Assembly (NCBI GenBank): GCA_020747065.1
Contig: JAGMVK010000011.1
Location: 1,612,001-1,676,000, forward strand
Length of the DNA: 64,000 nt
Direction: 5' to 3'
Source: Cadophora sp. MPI-SDFR-AT-0126
Taxonomy: Eukaryota; Ascomycota; Leotiomycetes; Helotiales; Ploettnerulaceae
Shown: piece after piece, positions 19,987-31,103 of the stretch
Layout: each line of letters begins with the position of its first letter
Position numbering within the stretch: position 1 is the stretch's first letter
Notes under the pieces: generated by a model
Databases searched by the model: none
Seen by the model: only the letters and a program-made list of their open reading frames with translations
What the model was told of the DNA's origin: nothing
Position numbers and translations under genes: made by a program

Positions 19987-22036
19987 CTATCTGTACTTCT
20001 CGAAACCAATCTCTTCTCTAATCCTCGCTTCCACAGCCTCCACAATAGCCTTATCATACAATTCCTCCGGGGCCTTACTTCCCCTAACAACTTCTCTCTC
20101 ATGCACAACGGCCTCTTCCTTTGTCATACATACCAGTTCCCTAGGCGTAACCAAACTATTCTTCTGGCCCGCAACTTCCAAATCTACAAACTTCCCTTCC
20201 GGTTTTCGCCATCTCACTAGGAGGAGCCGTGTCGAGACACCGCTGATGGCACTCTTCCCCTTGTACACCTCCTCGACGATATAGCCCACGTCAGCAGCCG
20301 TGATAGGTAGTTTGAGACCCTTGGCATCCTCACCGGGGATGTTTGTTCTAACCAGCTTCTCCTCAGAGCCTTGCAACGCCGCCAGGATCCCATCGTACAT
20401 CTTCTCCCTCCCCTTTGCAGGGATGTACTCGTTAGGATAGCCCGTGATGTTCAAAATGATATGGTTGGCGACCGCATAGCCAAATACCGCAGGCATGGTC
20501 CCTAACACAGGCAAAATCCTAACGCGGAAGTCGGGCAACACGCCGAGATCGCCAACTGAGCCTTTGAGGAATTCGTCTTCCGGCAATGGAAGCAATTGTG
20601 CTTTTCCTGGCCCTGGTTTCTCAGTAGAGTACACAACTGGGATACCGGATGCTACGCCTACGGCGCGTAGACGTCGACGAGTTGATCGGGAAAGTGGGTC
20701 TTCGGTACTGGCTGAGATGTCGCCGATGAAGATGCGCGTCGGATCTGACTTGCAACCTGCTCCCATGGAGGATATGACTTTGAGATCGTTCTTGTAACAG
20801 TATTCTAGTAGTGCGACTTTACTGTCTATGTTGTCGATTGCGTCCACGACATAATCTGGTTTTTGGCCATTCCAGTCACCTAATAACCGCTGCGCGGCAT
20901 TCGGACTGAACAACTCATTGCAGAGATCGAAATGTACCCATGGTGTAATTTGCTGTAACCGTTTCTTGAGACAAGATACCTTCGGCGTTCCCACATCCGC
21001 AAGCGTAGCCACCGCATGACGATTCAGAGATGATAGAGTAACTTGGTCGAAATCGATCAGGCGAATTCGAGATACTCCAGAACGCGCGAGTGCAGCTGTA
21101 CAATGCGACCCAACGCCTCCACATCCAACGACAATTATGAATGCTGAGCGGAGTTTGGCGAGGCCTTCGTCTGTGAGGAATACTCGGTTCCGAGCCAACT
21201 GTTCGAGGATGAGTTCTGCTAAGGTTAGATTTGTATGTCGATATAGCAGGTGGTCAAACCATCATCATAATCTCCCCTCTGTGCTCTCTCTGCAAATTCT
21301 AAACTTCTCTCGTCCTCTTTGCTCATGCCTGCTGTCGGTGGCGCGGCACCAAAATCCGTAAGCTTCACTTTGACCATCAGCTTAGTTCGTCAAATATCAC
21401 AACGATTCCACAAAGCTCAATCGAAACCAACGCAATCAATTGCTCCCAACAACAATCCTGACTCAAAGCAACAAATCAGACTAGTGAATTGTATATCCAA
21501 CGCACCTTATCAGCCTCATGCCCCTTCCCCAACTCCGGAATCGAGCTCTTCAAATCCTCCACCCTCTCCTGCCTCCGCACATGCTGATACCCGAATATCG
21601 CGCCCGCTACCACAGCGCCCGATACCAAAGCCGTAGCAGCGAACTGCGCTTGTGACGAGGATGCCGTGCGTGATAGCCAGGAAGACATGATTTCTCTGGC
21701 GGGAGCTTTCCCCTTGCCTTCTGGATCTGCTGGACCTGCTGCTTCGGTTTTGGGTTCTTGGAGGTTGCGAGGTGGTGAGTAGGGAGGTGTTTGGCTACGT
21801 GGATAGGTATTCGTGTATTGTCTTAGAATTCCTCGTTCTTGTGGCAGCTCTCGATTTCGCTCGCGACTTTGATATTGATTCCCGTACAGAGCTTGACCTC
21901 GCTCTTGATATCTATTCCTCAACGGATACTCGTCGTACTCCTCGTCCGAGTCCAAAGGGTATTGCTCGTACTGATTATCGTATCTATCGTATAATGGCCG
22001 CGAAGAACTGGCAGGCTGGTTATAGCGCCAATCCAT
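19987..22036 (-). CDS. TCD1: tRNA threonylcarbamoyladenosine dehydratase (ThiF/E1-like)
   Basis: Catalyses ATP-dependent cyclisation of t6A37 to ct6A in tRNAs reading ANN codons; yeast Tcd1/Tcd2 sit at the mitochondrial outer membrane. Exons 22036-21506, 21362-21260 and 21215-19987 total 620 residues. The E1-like core has ARNRVFLTDEGLAKL, the nucleotide loop VVGCGGVGSH, RLIDFDQVTLSSLNRHAV, VVDAIDNIDSK and SSMGAGCKSDPTRI. A transmembrane helix (QFAATALVSGAVVAGAIFGY) lies after an internal ATG at 21688, matching the yeast architecture. The frame continues upstream to an ATG at 22036, adding a 116-residue Tyr/Arg/Gln/Pro-rich disordered region. I report the longer form, but 21688 may be the real start. 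The acceptor of the first intron (21363) is approximate. The second intron is only 44 bp, with a good CTAAC branch. Confidence 0.85.
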
Positions 22037-22287
22037 GATGAGCTGCGCTCATGGCTTGGAAGCTTGTCATGTTCTATGCGTTTCTTCTTTGCTGGCGAAA
22101 TCGTTGATCCGGGAATTTTTTCGATGATGCAAAAGCGAGCTGGACTCGGCTCGGGGAAACTTCGGCTCTTGACGATTGGTGCCGAGGACCCCTCACGCCC
22201 TTCATGTAAATACCATACCTACGTCTCGAAGTTGATTAACACATTTTTGGAGATAATAACAAATTCTGAACATATCCTCCATATTCA
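22037..22287. promoter_or_regulatory. Putative bidirectional promoter, TCD1 / glyoxalase gene
   Basis: A 251-bp spacer between divergent ATGs. It must serve both genes unless TCD1 initiates at 21688, in which case its leader reaches into this spacer. Confidence 0.4.
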
Positions 22288-23165
22288 ATGTTTTCCCTCC
22301 GTCGAGCCCCCTCACTACTTCCGAAATCCCACTTCCCCATAAGTAGAATCTCGACTTCACATTTCAGAATGTCCTCCTCCAAACCCGCAGCTACAATCCA
22401 ATCCCTGGACCGTAAGTTACAGTATCCTTTCACTCGCTCTCTTTCAACACATATGGCCTTATCATCAAGTTTCCACAAGACAGATCCTCAATTCTCTACC
22501 CCAATTCCCTCTCCTCCAGAAACTCAACCAACCGCCCCATCCCTTTTGCGCTCTCTCACTAACTCCCCTCCCTCTACCCCCAACAGACCTCGTCCTAACC
22601 GTCCAATCCATCCCCACAACCACAAAATGGTACACCACCCACCTAGGAATGCGATCCGAATCCTTCGTCTCCTCCTCCAGCCCAGAAATAACGCGGTACT
22701 CCCTCATCTTCGGAGACCAAAAGATAAATCTCCATGAGAGCGGAAAGGTACTTCCTTCTTCAAGCCCATCCTCCTTACCCCAAAACCAAAATCCAAACAA
22801 GTGAAAATAAATATCGATCCCAAAGCGGAAGAGTAAAATGGCTGAAAATTAAAAGGAATTCGAGCCCAAAGCCACCAACGTCCGCCCCGGCAGCGGCGAC
22901 CTCTGTTTCCTAACGCCAGATCCCATCACCCAGGTGCGTCAGCGCCTTGTAGAAGCAGGCGTCGAGATGGTGGATCTCTCGCCCGAGAAGACGGATGACG
23001 ATGGTACGGTGCTGAGAACGGGTGCGCGCGGAAAGCTGAGGAGTGTGTACTGTAGGGATCCGGATGGGAATTTGATTGAGTGAGTTTGGACCTAAACCTT
23101 TAGGGGAGAGAGAGAGGGCAAGTACTAACTGAGCTTGTGATGGCAGGATATCGAATTATGTCTAG
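22288..23165 (+). CDS. Glyoxalase/VOC-superfamily protein
   Basis: A vicinal-oxygen-chelate fold enzyme of 175 residues from exons 22288-22411, 22587-22747, 22856-23079 and 23147-23165. The first beta-alpha unit reads SLDHLVLTVQSIPTTTKWY with a likely metal His. RYSLIFGDQKINLHE, PGSGDLCFLTPDP and VYCRDPDGNLIEISNY follow, the last carrying the C-terminal metal Glu, split between exons 3 and 4. Similar short fungal proteins are annotated as glyoxalase- or virulence-protein-like dioxygenases; the substrate is unknown. The ATG at 22369 begins the compact enzyme. The upstream ATG at 22288 adds 27 residues with four Arg and no acids, resembling a mitochondrial presequence. Confidence 0.87.
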
Positions 23166-23783
23166 GTTTGCGAAAGCCACTTCAGGTTTTAGTCAAGGTA
23201 GACGTTGTGCTCTGAAACGGTGGTTTGTAATGGAGATGCTGTAAAGTATATCAACAAAAGATGGCTGCACAGAAATACATCGTGAAAGCTCTGAGATCAA
23301 ATCATGTTGAATATGCATATGTATTCTCACTCATCTCACTCTCCATCTACCTATTGACATCAACACCTACCCCCAACCCCCAAAAGTGGTCACATCAGAA
23401 GACCTCTCTGCTATACTATCACCATGTCGTGTGCTGACGTCCCCTTCCGAAATTCCAGAAATCTACTCCCCTGACCCTGATCTGCAAAGATAAAGTTCCA
23501 GTCTCGCAATCGATCTACCAGTGAACCATGCCCATACTCCAGTCCTCCATTTGAATTCCAATCCAAACCCAAGGAAGAACCAAAATCAAAACCAAATCAG
23601 ATCCAGATGTCCATCCACTTTCCCCCTCAAGCTAAGCGATGCTAAGCAATTCCGACTTCGGGGGAAAGACAACGATAAATCAGATGAAAAGAGGCCATCA
23701 CAGACAGCTAGTAACCAGAACAGACCAAGAAACAACAATCAAGAAGATAGAAATCAGATATCCACAACTGCCATCCACCAATT
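23166..23783. other. Convergent 3' region
   Basis: 3' flanks of the glyoxalase and F-box/LRR genes. It contains Asn/Pro-rich simple sequence around 23550-23610 and no supported gene. Confidence 0.4.
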
Positions 23784-25901
23784 TCACATGATCTGGCATC
23801 CATTGCTCCTAGCCCTCCTCCTGCGACCAATACCACCCATGCCAGCGCCTCCCTCCTCCTCATCCGCATGCATCATCTGCGCTTCCCTCGCTCTCCTTCT
23901 CCTCCTCCTAGCTCCAACACCCGCCACACCAGCTTCCTCATTGGCCATCATCCACTCCGTCCACTTCCTGACTAAACGTCCAGCAGCCGGTAAATCACCT
24001 CTCATGATGCGCTTCTGGTGCTCATCGACCGTCATTTGCCAGCCATAGAAACATTTCAAACCGATGATCTCGGTGGGGTAGGTAGCACCTTGGTCGCTGC
24101 CATTCGGCTTTCTGACTTCGGAATTGCGTGAGAGAACTTCGCGAATGCCGGTCCAGGTAACATTGGAACAGTCGAAGACGATCATTTGAAGGGAGATACG
24201 AGGACGGGCGCGAGGAGAGGTAGTGCGTGCTGAGCGAGCACGAACCATAGATGCGGCTTCGGCGAGGACAAGGTCGCTGATTTTGGTGTTGTCCATATCA
24301 ATGCTCCGGAGGCTGGTACAGGCTCGGATAACTGGGAGCATGCCCGTGTCTCCCAGGTTCTCACAATAGCTGATTGAGAGGTGCTCGAGATTGGGCGCGC
24401 ATGGTGCTTTAGCAAGAGCCTCGGAGAGAAGAGTATTGGTGAGTTCAGAAAGCTCTTCAAGATCGAGGTGTGTGAGTCTTGGAGTTGTAGCAAGGACATT
24501 CTCAAGTGCGGCATCCGTAAGTGTTGGACATCCACTGAGTTGGAGTCCTTCGAGATCGGGTACCAGGTGAGCGAGCGTTTTCACACCCGCACTTGTCAAA
24601 CGGCCACATCGGCTGACGTCCAGGTGTCGAAGTTTACGAGCAGGTACAATTGCAATGTTTGTCAAGATGTCCAGTTCTGGATCTCGACCTGTGAGCATGA
24701 TTTTGAATGCCTCATCGTTGAGATCATGACAACCGCTCAGGACCAATCTCTCAAGCTGATTTGTCTCAAAAATACTCTGAGCAAGATCGACGTTCCAGAA
24801 TCCTAGAACTTCTCCAGCTCGTAGATCCTTTAGCTTCGGACATCCGAGAATAATACTCTGAATTCCTCGAGCATCCATATGAGTACACCAAGAAACATTA
24901 AACATCTCCAGCAACGGGCAAGACTGGGCGATAATCTTGCAAGTTCCATTGGTGACTGCGTTAAGACCAGTGAGGTTCAGATGGGCCAGTCTCTCATTCG
25001 ACCTGAGCAAATTATGCAGAGTAGGTCTTTGGAAGTTCTTGCACCCCTCAAGAGTAGCATTTATGAGGTTTCGGCAAGCCTTCACGACTGCCTCCGCCCG
25101 TTTGTAATGCTCAACCTGAACACAACCCCGCAGATTGAGATCCTTAACGAAAGGTCCTGCAGCAACAATGATCTTCGCCAGCGACTCTGCGGGAATATCC
25201 GTGTAGAACTCTGAGGCATCGAAGCAAGTCCAAAGCTGCCCATCAAAGCAGGCCTTGTGAAATGTCTTGCTAATAGATGAGGCTCGAACCAACTCCTTAG
25301 GTGTCAAAAATGCGAGAATCGATAGCTTGACCTCGTGAGGCAGTTCTCCCCAAAAGTCGAAGTTTGCTCTTCGTGTTCGCTTTGGCGCAGCGACTGGCAA
25401 GGAGAAGTAGTCCTCGTATAGTTCCGGAATAGCTGACTGAGTATTTCCTCTCGAGCGGGGTAGAAGTGGTAGAGCGCTCGTAGGCGTTGAAGTACCTGGT
25501 GTTAATGTGCCCTGCTCAATTCTCCTAATAGGCAATATGGCGTCTTCAGAGGAAAAACCATCGAAACCAGGAGTATTGGGTACAGAAATCGGGGCAGTCG
25601 AATACCCCGCGGCAGATAATTGAGAGACATAAGAACTGTCATAGTTTCTTGGAGAACTTCCATTTGCCAAACTGACACACGACAATGTCGTCCTCCCACT
25701 ATATGGATTGCTAGTCGCTCTTCTGCGGCCTAACTGTGCCAGAGAAGGGGAGGAAGATATTCGTTGTAGGTTATGCAACAGTTTCGCTCGTCCCTTGAGT
25801 TTTGGACGATCGATCGTAATGGCTTCGGAATGTTCGACTTCGACTGGTGCATCTGCAGATGATCCAGCTTCGAGGATCATGTCTGGAAATGGGCTCGACA
25901 T
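23784..25901 (-). CDS. SCF ubiquitin-ligase F-box/leucine-rich-repeat protein (Pof2-like)
   Basis: A single exon of 705 residues. Residues 1-175 are Ser/Pro-rich and disordered. The F-box spans about 181-225 (DFWGELPHEVKLSILAFLTP, then KTFHKACFDGQLW). From about 245 to 590 come cysteine-containing leucine-rich repeats of the AMN1/Grr1/Pof2 type, for example VKDLNLRGC, LERLVLSGCHDL, LRHLDVSRCGRLT and LEGLQLSGCPTLT. These bend into a substrate-binding arc while the F-box binds Skp1. The extreme C-terminus is unusual, with two Arg clusters separated by an acidic/Gly stretch, which could act as a nuclear signal. Organisation matches fission-yeast Pof2. No intron is required, and the upstream region is very long. 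Confidence 0.9.
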   Translation of the reverse strand: MSSPFPDMILEAGSSADAPVEVEHSEAITIDRPKLKGRAKLLHNLQRISSSPSLAQLGRRRATSNPYSGRTTLSCVSLANGSSPRNYDSSYVSQLSAAGYSTAPISVPNTPGFDGFSSEDAILPIRRIEQGTLTPGTSTPTSALPLLPRSRGNTQSAIPELYEDYFSLPVAAPKRTRRANFDFWGELPHEVKLSILAFLTPKELVRASSISKTFHKACFDGQLWTCFDASEFYTDIPAESLAKIIVAAGPFVKDLNLRGCVQVEHYKRAEAVVKACRNLINATLEGCKNFQRPTLHNLLRSNERLAHLNLTGLNAVTNGTCKIIAQSCPLLEMFNVSWCTHMDARGIQSIILGCPKLKDLRAGEVLGFWNVDLAQSIFETNQLERLVLSGCHDLNDEAFKIMLTGRDPELDILTNIAIVPARKLRHLDVSRCGRLTSAGVKTLAHLVPDLEGLQLSGCPTLTDAALENVLATTPRLTHLDLEELSELTNTLLSEALAKAPCAPNLEHLSISYCENLGDTGMLPVIRACTSLRSIDMDNTKISDLVLAEAASMVRARSARTTSPRARPRISLQMIVFDCSNVTWTGIREVLSRNSEVRKPNGSDQGATYPTEIIGLKCFYGWQMTVDEHQKRIMRGDLPAAGRLVRKWTEWMMANEEAGVAGVGARRRRRRAREAQMMHADEEEGGAGMGGIGRRRRARSNGCQIM

Positions 25902-28900
25902 GATTGCGAGGAGGATTTCTGTCCAGAAAAGATGTGGAGTTGTTTTCTGTTGTCCCAGAAGATGTCTGGCTTATGCGGGGTTCTCCCTGCCGCTATCCTC
26001 CCTTCCCCAGAAACCGGTTCGCTGAGCTTGTTTGCCTGATTGAGGTACTGATGTGCAGTCGACTGGTGGTAGAGAATTACTGAAACAAGTTTCTATATGG
26101 GAAAGAGAGTCGGAAGGGAGGATGCTCGAATCAGTCCGGAGTGAGGATTGCGGGAAGTGATGTGATGATGGGTTGAGCGATTTTAGAGGGAGACGGAGAT
26201 GTCCTAGAGGAGTGGAGTGCTATTGAAGGCTAACAGTCAACGGTTGCACAAATTAATATTTACGCATGGTGTAGCAAAAAGAGAGGTTCGCGAATTCAGA
26301 AGAAGAAGCAGAAGAAGAGGCAGATGAGTGAAGAATGGGTTCTTACAATGGATATGGGCTGTTGATCCAATGTCCTGAGTCGTGAGGGCTGGGCTGTTGA
26401 TGGAGGGGCCAATAATTGGGTCTTATCGGACCCGTCTTTGATCGTTATCGGAAAAGAGGGTCAGGTTCGGGGTCCTTAGTTGTCACGCATAATCATCACC
26501 AGACCACCATCAGATAAAGAAGGAGAAGAATGAGTGAGACAACAGCAGTGTGATGTAGAACTGTGGTGAGTATTGGACGTCAAGCTGGAAAGACTTCAGA
26601 TGAAGAGGATGTAGAGATGTAGAGGGTAGAAAAATAAGAAAGTCCGTCCGGGGAGGGAAGGTGTGTTGCGCTGCACTGGACGCTTTTTTCATCCCGTCTT
26701 CCTCCTCCTCTTCCGCTCTCGTCCTTGTCCCTCGCTCTGGCTGCTCTGGCTGCTTCTTGGGCTGCGCCTAACAATAATCCATTGGGACTTCCAGCTCGGA
26801 TGGAGGCTAGTCACCTAATGCATCTTTCTACTCTACTACTTACAGGACGGGAGTACAGCTGCTGTCCACATCTTCCTGGACAAACAAGCAGAAGCACCGC
26901 ACCGCAACCGCAAAAGCAACACGACACAGGAATATGCAGGGCACCCACACCCACATGCAAACATGCAGCCATGCAGCTGCAAAATGCTAGCCCGTGAAAG
27001 CTAAGGCTAACTTATTCGAGCCAAGCCGCACCTATTGATGCTCAGTGGGACAAACTGCTCGAATACATGAATCCGGGGTCTATCTATTGGTGGAATAGCG
27101 ACACAGCCTTCAGCTACTGTGGCCCTCGGTCCCCGATTTCTGGATAGGTTCATATTCTGGACCAGATCTGATTATGTTTGGTTCAGGATGAAGGAATACC
27201 CCGTAAGGAATCGCCCTCATTCGGTTTCGTTCATTGTTTTGTCCTTTGGCTTTGTTTCAAGAAGGTGATCTCGGCGTTGCTTCAAAGTCTTCAAAGGCAT
27301 GGTCGAATAGAGGTACCCCAACTTACTTACCACTGAACATGCAGCGGGGTGTCCGTGTGGGGTCGTCTCTAAGTAGTAGTTGTCGTGCGTGTTCCTGGCC
27401 ACCCTCTAGTCTGCTTTCTGCTTCCTTTCCCTCGCTGAACCACTCGCTGCTCTCCTCCCCATCGTACTAACTTCTACCAAGGGTCCAAATGCTCTAGCAG
27501 GCTTCACGGCTAAACTCCCCGCCCTCTCCCTCGGGTCCTCTCCTCCAACCCTAGATGGCCCGAAGCAGAAGAACGCCGCCTTCCTTCACACAAGCACCTC
27601 GTCTCTCGTCTACCCTTTACCCCAGCCGACGGACATCTTTCCGATACCCCAGACCCAGAAATCGAATTCGTCGCGTGGCTGAACCGTCGGATCGGTTGAA
27701 AGTATGAAAGGAAGTGTATTATCGACGATGCTGCATTGGCTCCTTGGTAGTCGTTGAAGACAAGAATGGGGGAAGGTGAGCGAGGAAAGACAAAAGCAGC
27801 ATCAACTAAACCGGCGCTACATCGGTCAAGATGTTCGAGAAGGGTGGTGGAAGACCGCTAGTGGCGGAGGGCTGGCCGGGGTCTCATGGGTCAAGCAAGG
27901 TGAGGGGAGATCTATCCGACCGAATGATTGACTTGGAATCGATACAATGCCATTGATGGACTGGCCGAGTACTGAGAGTACAATCAGCCTCTATCTTTGT
28001 CGTTCGGAGGCCGTTAGAGGTTCGTTTATTCCTTGAAGACTGAACACTTTTCTACAAGAGAGGATTTGTTGGACGGGTCAATGGTTTTCTTGCGTTGCTA
28101 TCGATCAATTGTATCGAGCTGTAAGTGATGGCTTCCTTCGGCATTGGAGTCCATTTTGGGAGAAGGGGAGATGAATAGGAGAAAGATGCGTAAGAAGACA
28201 TATTCAGAGCAAGTTGCTAGTCCTTGAGGATTCTCGTCCAGGGACTTTGATCATCGCTGGCCATAACCAAACAATCAAACAATTTGACTGCCCCGAAAAA
28301 GCGCGTCGAGCCTTACCACGAGCATATCCTCTCTTTCTTCCGATTTCTACCTCCTCCACTTCGTAACACTCGCGTGCCCGGTAAACTGCTGCTGCGTCTC
28401 CATGACTTCAGTCTTGTCCGCTGTATCCACCACCGGAAGCCTACGACCAACAAGCCCTGCAGATAATCCGCGCACTATGATCCTGTTCCTCCGCCATTAT
28501 TTCCCTATCGCGGTATGTTACTGAAGAATGTGTCGTTGACCAAAGGGACTGTCGTAGTCGGTGGTGGTCGAGAAGGCTTAGTTCCTGTAGCAGGTGTAAT
28601 GCCAATATATCTCGAGATTGTGAAGTTCCAATGTCTACCAAAGATGAAGGCATCGTTGGAGTCATCGATAGAGGGGAATGCTAGGAGGGTGAGGATTAGA
28701 AACACGCTACATAGTCATGTATACTGACGCGAATTGGTAGGTCTCTGGTTGGCGTTGTTCGAAAGAGCTATATCAGTGCGTGAAGAGGTGAGATCGACTG
28801 ATCTCTTCTCCAAACCCTTCTCATTCAAGAGCCCAGTATACCTTTACTCAATCTGCACCTTCTGTCCATCGACCCCATTCCTCTTCTTCTTCACGACCAT

Positions 28901-29533
28901 CCACACGGAACAGTTCGCAATGAAAAAAAGGTAAAACAGCAACTCTTCATCGAGAAGTTTGGGTTCCAAAAATTCCTCAGCCGGCCGTAGCCAACTAAGA
29001 GAAGGTCATGAGTAGTTTTCAACTCTATTTGATGATCAAGTCAGCTATTGTTCATTCTCAATTGTCTAGAGAGCAAGCTTCGATGTCCCGAGAGCAGTTT
29101 CGGGAACAAACAACTCCAAAGACAGAATTAGTTGGGGAGAATAGGGAATACTGACAGCAAAAACACGAGCTCGGATAATATCCTCACTGCTACGCGTAAA
29201 ACCTGATGAATGGTTAGCAAGGTGGAAGTCCTGATGTTGTGGTGAGGTTCCTTACCCTTGCACTAAGATGAAGAAGAAAAGAGGAATTAGGAGCGCAGGT
29301 CTGGAGAATTTATATCTGGGCCAGCTCCAGGCAGAAGGGGCTCGGGCCACATGCAGCAGCCTACCCTTGCCGGCTCATAGCGCTCTTATTGGCCAGAAAG
29401 GTCTAATCACGTGAGAATTTGACAACTTGTCAAACAGGAAAAACAGCAAAGCCGCTAGCTACGCGAGGCCCTTCAGAATTCCTACTTAAGGAGCGTCTCC
29501 CTCCCTCATTTCAACCTCTTCTTCTTCTTCTTC
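25902..29533. other. Gene-poor region, left part
   Basis: About 3.6 kb without a credible protein gene. The first several hundred bases are probably the promoter and 5' UTR of the F-box/LRR gene. The remaining short frames lack conserved motifs, consistent exons or biased composition. No tRNA could be recognised by A- and B-box search by eye. Confidence 0.4.
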
Positions 29534-29700
29534 ATACTTACCTTCTTGAAAGCTGGCCGCTCACGAATGGCTTCGCTTGCGATACGAAATCTCCATTGCA
29601 CATCGGGGCGTTGAGAATCGTTATCTCTCCTACGGGGGCGATATCGGGGGAATTTTTGATTGCACTCATTTGATTCATTCTTTTTGATGAGGATGATGAA
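29534..29700 (+). ncRNA. Candidate U1 spliceosomal snRNA (or U1-like variant)
   Basis: U1 pairs with 5' splice sites. The sequence begins with ATACTTACCT at 29534-29543, identical to the invariant U1 5' end. A loop reading GCTCACGAAT (29558-29567) resembles the U1-70K loop consensus GATCACGAAG. A ten-base loop ATTGCACATC closed by CC/GG (about 29594-29603) contains the exact U1A-binding ATTGCAC. TTCTTGA just after the 5' end can pair, with G-U pairs, to TTGAGAA near 29611, as helix H should. A stem-loop III follows (CTCC-TAC-GGGG core near 29626-29637), then an Sm-like site AATTTTTG at 29651-29658. Order and spacing fit U1. The two changes in the 70K loop mean a variant or pseudogene is possible. 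The 3' end is estimated. Confidence 0.7.
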
Positions 29701-31103
29701 GATGTCTTTTCATTGGGTTCTGGGCTGGATGCTTGGGCTTGAAGAAGAGAAGAGAAGAGAATGAGGGGTGGTATGACTTCGAGGAAGATGGTGTGAGGCA
29801 TGCCAGGCTGTGTTCAAAGTGTATCGCTGAGTCTTGATGTGCTTTGATAGAAAGAGGATATACGAGGACTGTTGCCTCCGTCAATGATGCCACGATGCCT
29901 GCTCCATCACTCTTTCACTGTTTTCTTACGACTCTGGAGACCTGTATAGCAAGATCGAACACTTGCGTCAACACAGTCCCAGTCCATGTCGAAGATACAT
30001 ATTCGAAGGTGAAGAGGTGAGATGCTTGTGGCTGTCGCCCATGCACTTCGCGCCAGGCTTCAAGCAGAGGCATCATGATAAGCCAAAACCTACTCGCATA
30101 CACGTTGTGGACTTGAATTTCGTGCCTGCCCTTGCTCCTCTTGAGATGTAGAGTCCTCGCAACGAGATTGGCGATAACCTCGAGCATCCTGTGACCACAT
30201 ACCGAGCCAGCATCACTTTGAGTGAGTCCCTGTCCGGAAGCATTGTACCTAGCAAAGGCAATTCAAGAGTCGGTGATAATGTAGAATCTTAGCGTCAATA
30301 TCGTAGTCAGCGCCCGCCTAAATTTTTCCTCTACAAAGATAAAGAACAGAATTCTGCGATCGAGAATTCGCAGGTCAGAAAATACCCTGGGCTGTTCTGC
30401 CCGCCCTTCATGCAATACGGTACGGCAACAGGTCATTCACTCTCATATCCAAGAGAGGTGTCAATCTACTGGTAGACGACGAGGAAGAGGATAAGGGCGG
30501 ATATGATCTGAATATGCGGCCGACAGCATCCTATTTTGGATACTGGGGTCGTATATGCAAATTTGTAATGTCAAGGCAGCTATGTGTGTGTCGTAGAGCA
30601 TAGACTATCCTTATAGCAAGTACTTCGAAATCAAAGTCAATTTTTATCTTGATTGTGTAATGTGTAGAATAGCTCAATCGGAAGTCACTTCGAAGAGTTG
30701 CGTTTGCCGGACGAGAGAAATGTAATCCTAGCTCCAGATGATTTTGATTTCCATTTCTCACATTAGACATGGTATGCTATGTTCATATGCTATGTACAAT
30801 ACAACTCAAGACACTATTATTTCGCCCAAATCCTAACGCCGTTATCATGAGCGGGGTGAGCCGAGCTGGTGATGTTGATCTTACTATGCTCTATACGAGT
30901 TGTGCTGCCCGGCTGAGAGCATGTAGATGGATGGGTGTCCTTAGCCTTTTGAACAACAGAACCCCAAAGTATATGCAGCGAGTATCGATGCTTTCAAAAA
31001 GTCTCATAGTGCAGCGATATCATGCTTTATGAAGCTCCTGCCATATCCACAAAAGGATGCAATATGTACTGTGCTCGATCGGTTCTCTCAACAATGACAT
31101 CCT
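29701..31103. other. Gene-poor region, right part
   Basis: About 1.4 kb between the U1 candidate and the 3' end of hapX. Short frames on both strands show no conserved features. Confidence 0.4.

Noticed and set aside
29538..29801. Minus-strand open frame overlapping the U1 candidate
   Set aside because: Low-complexity Ser/Lys/Pro content without homology; the RNA features on the plus strand explain the locus better.
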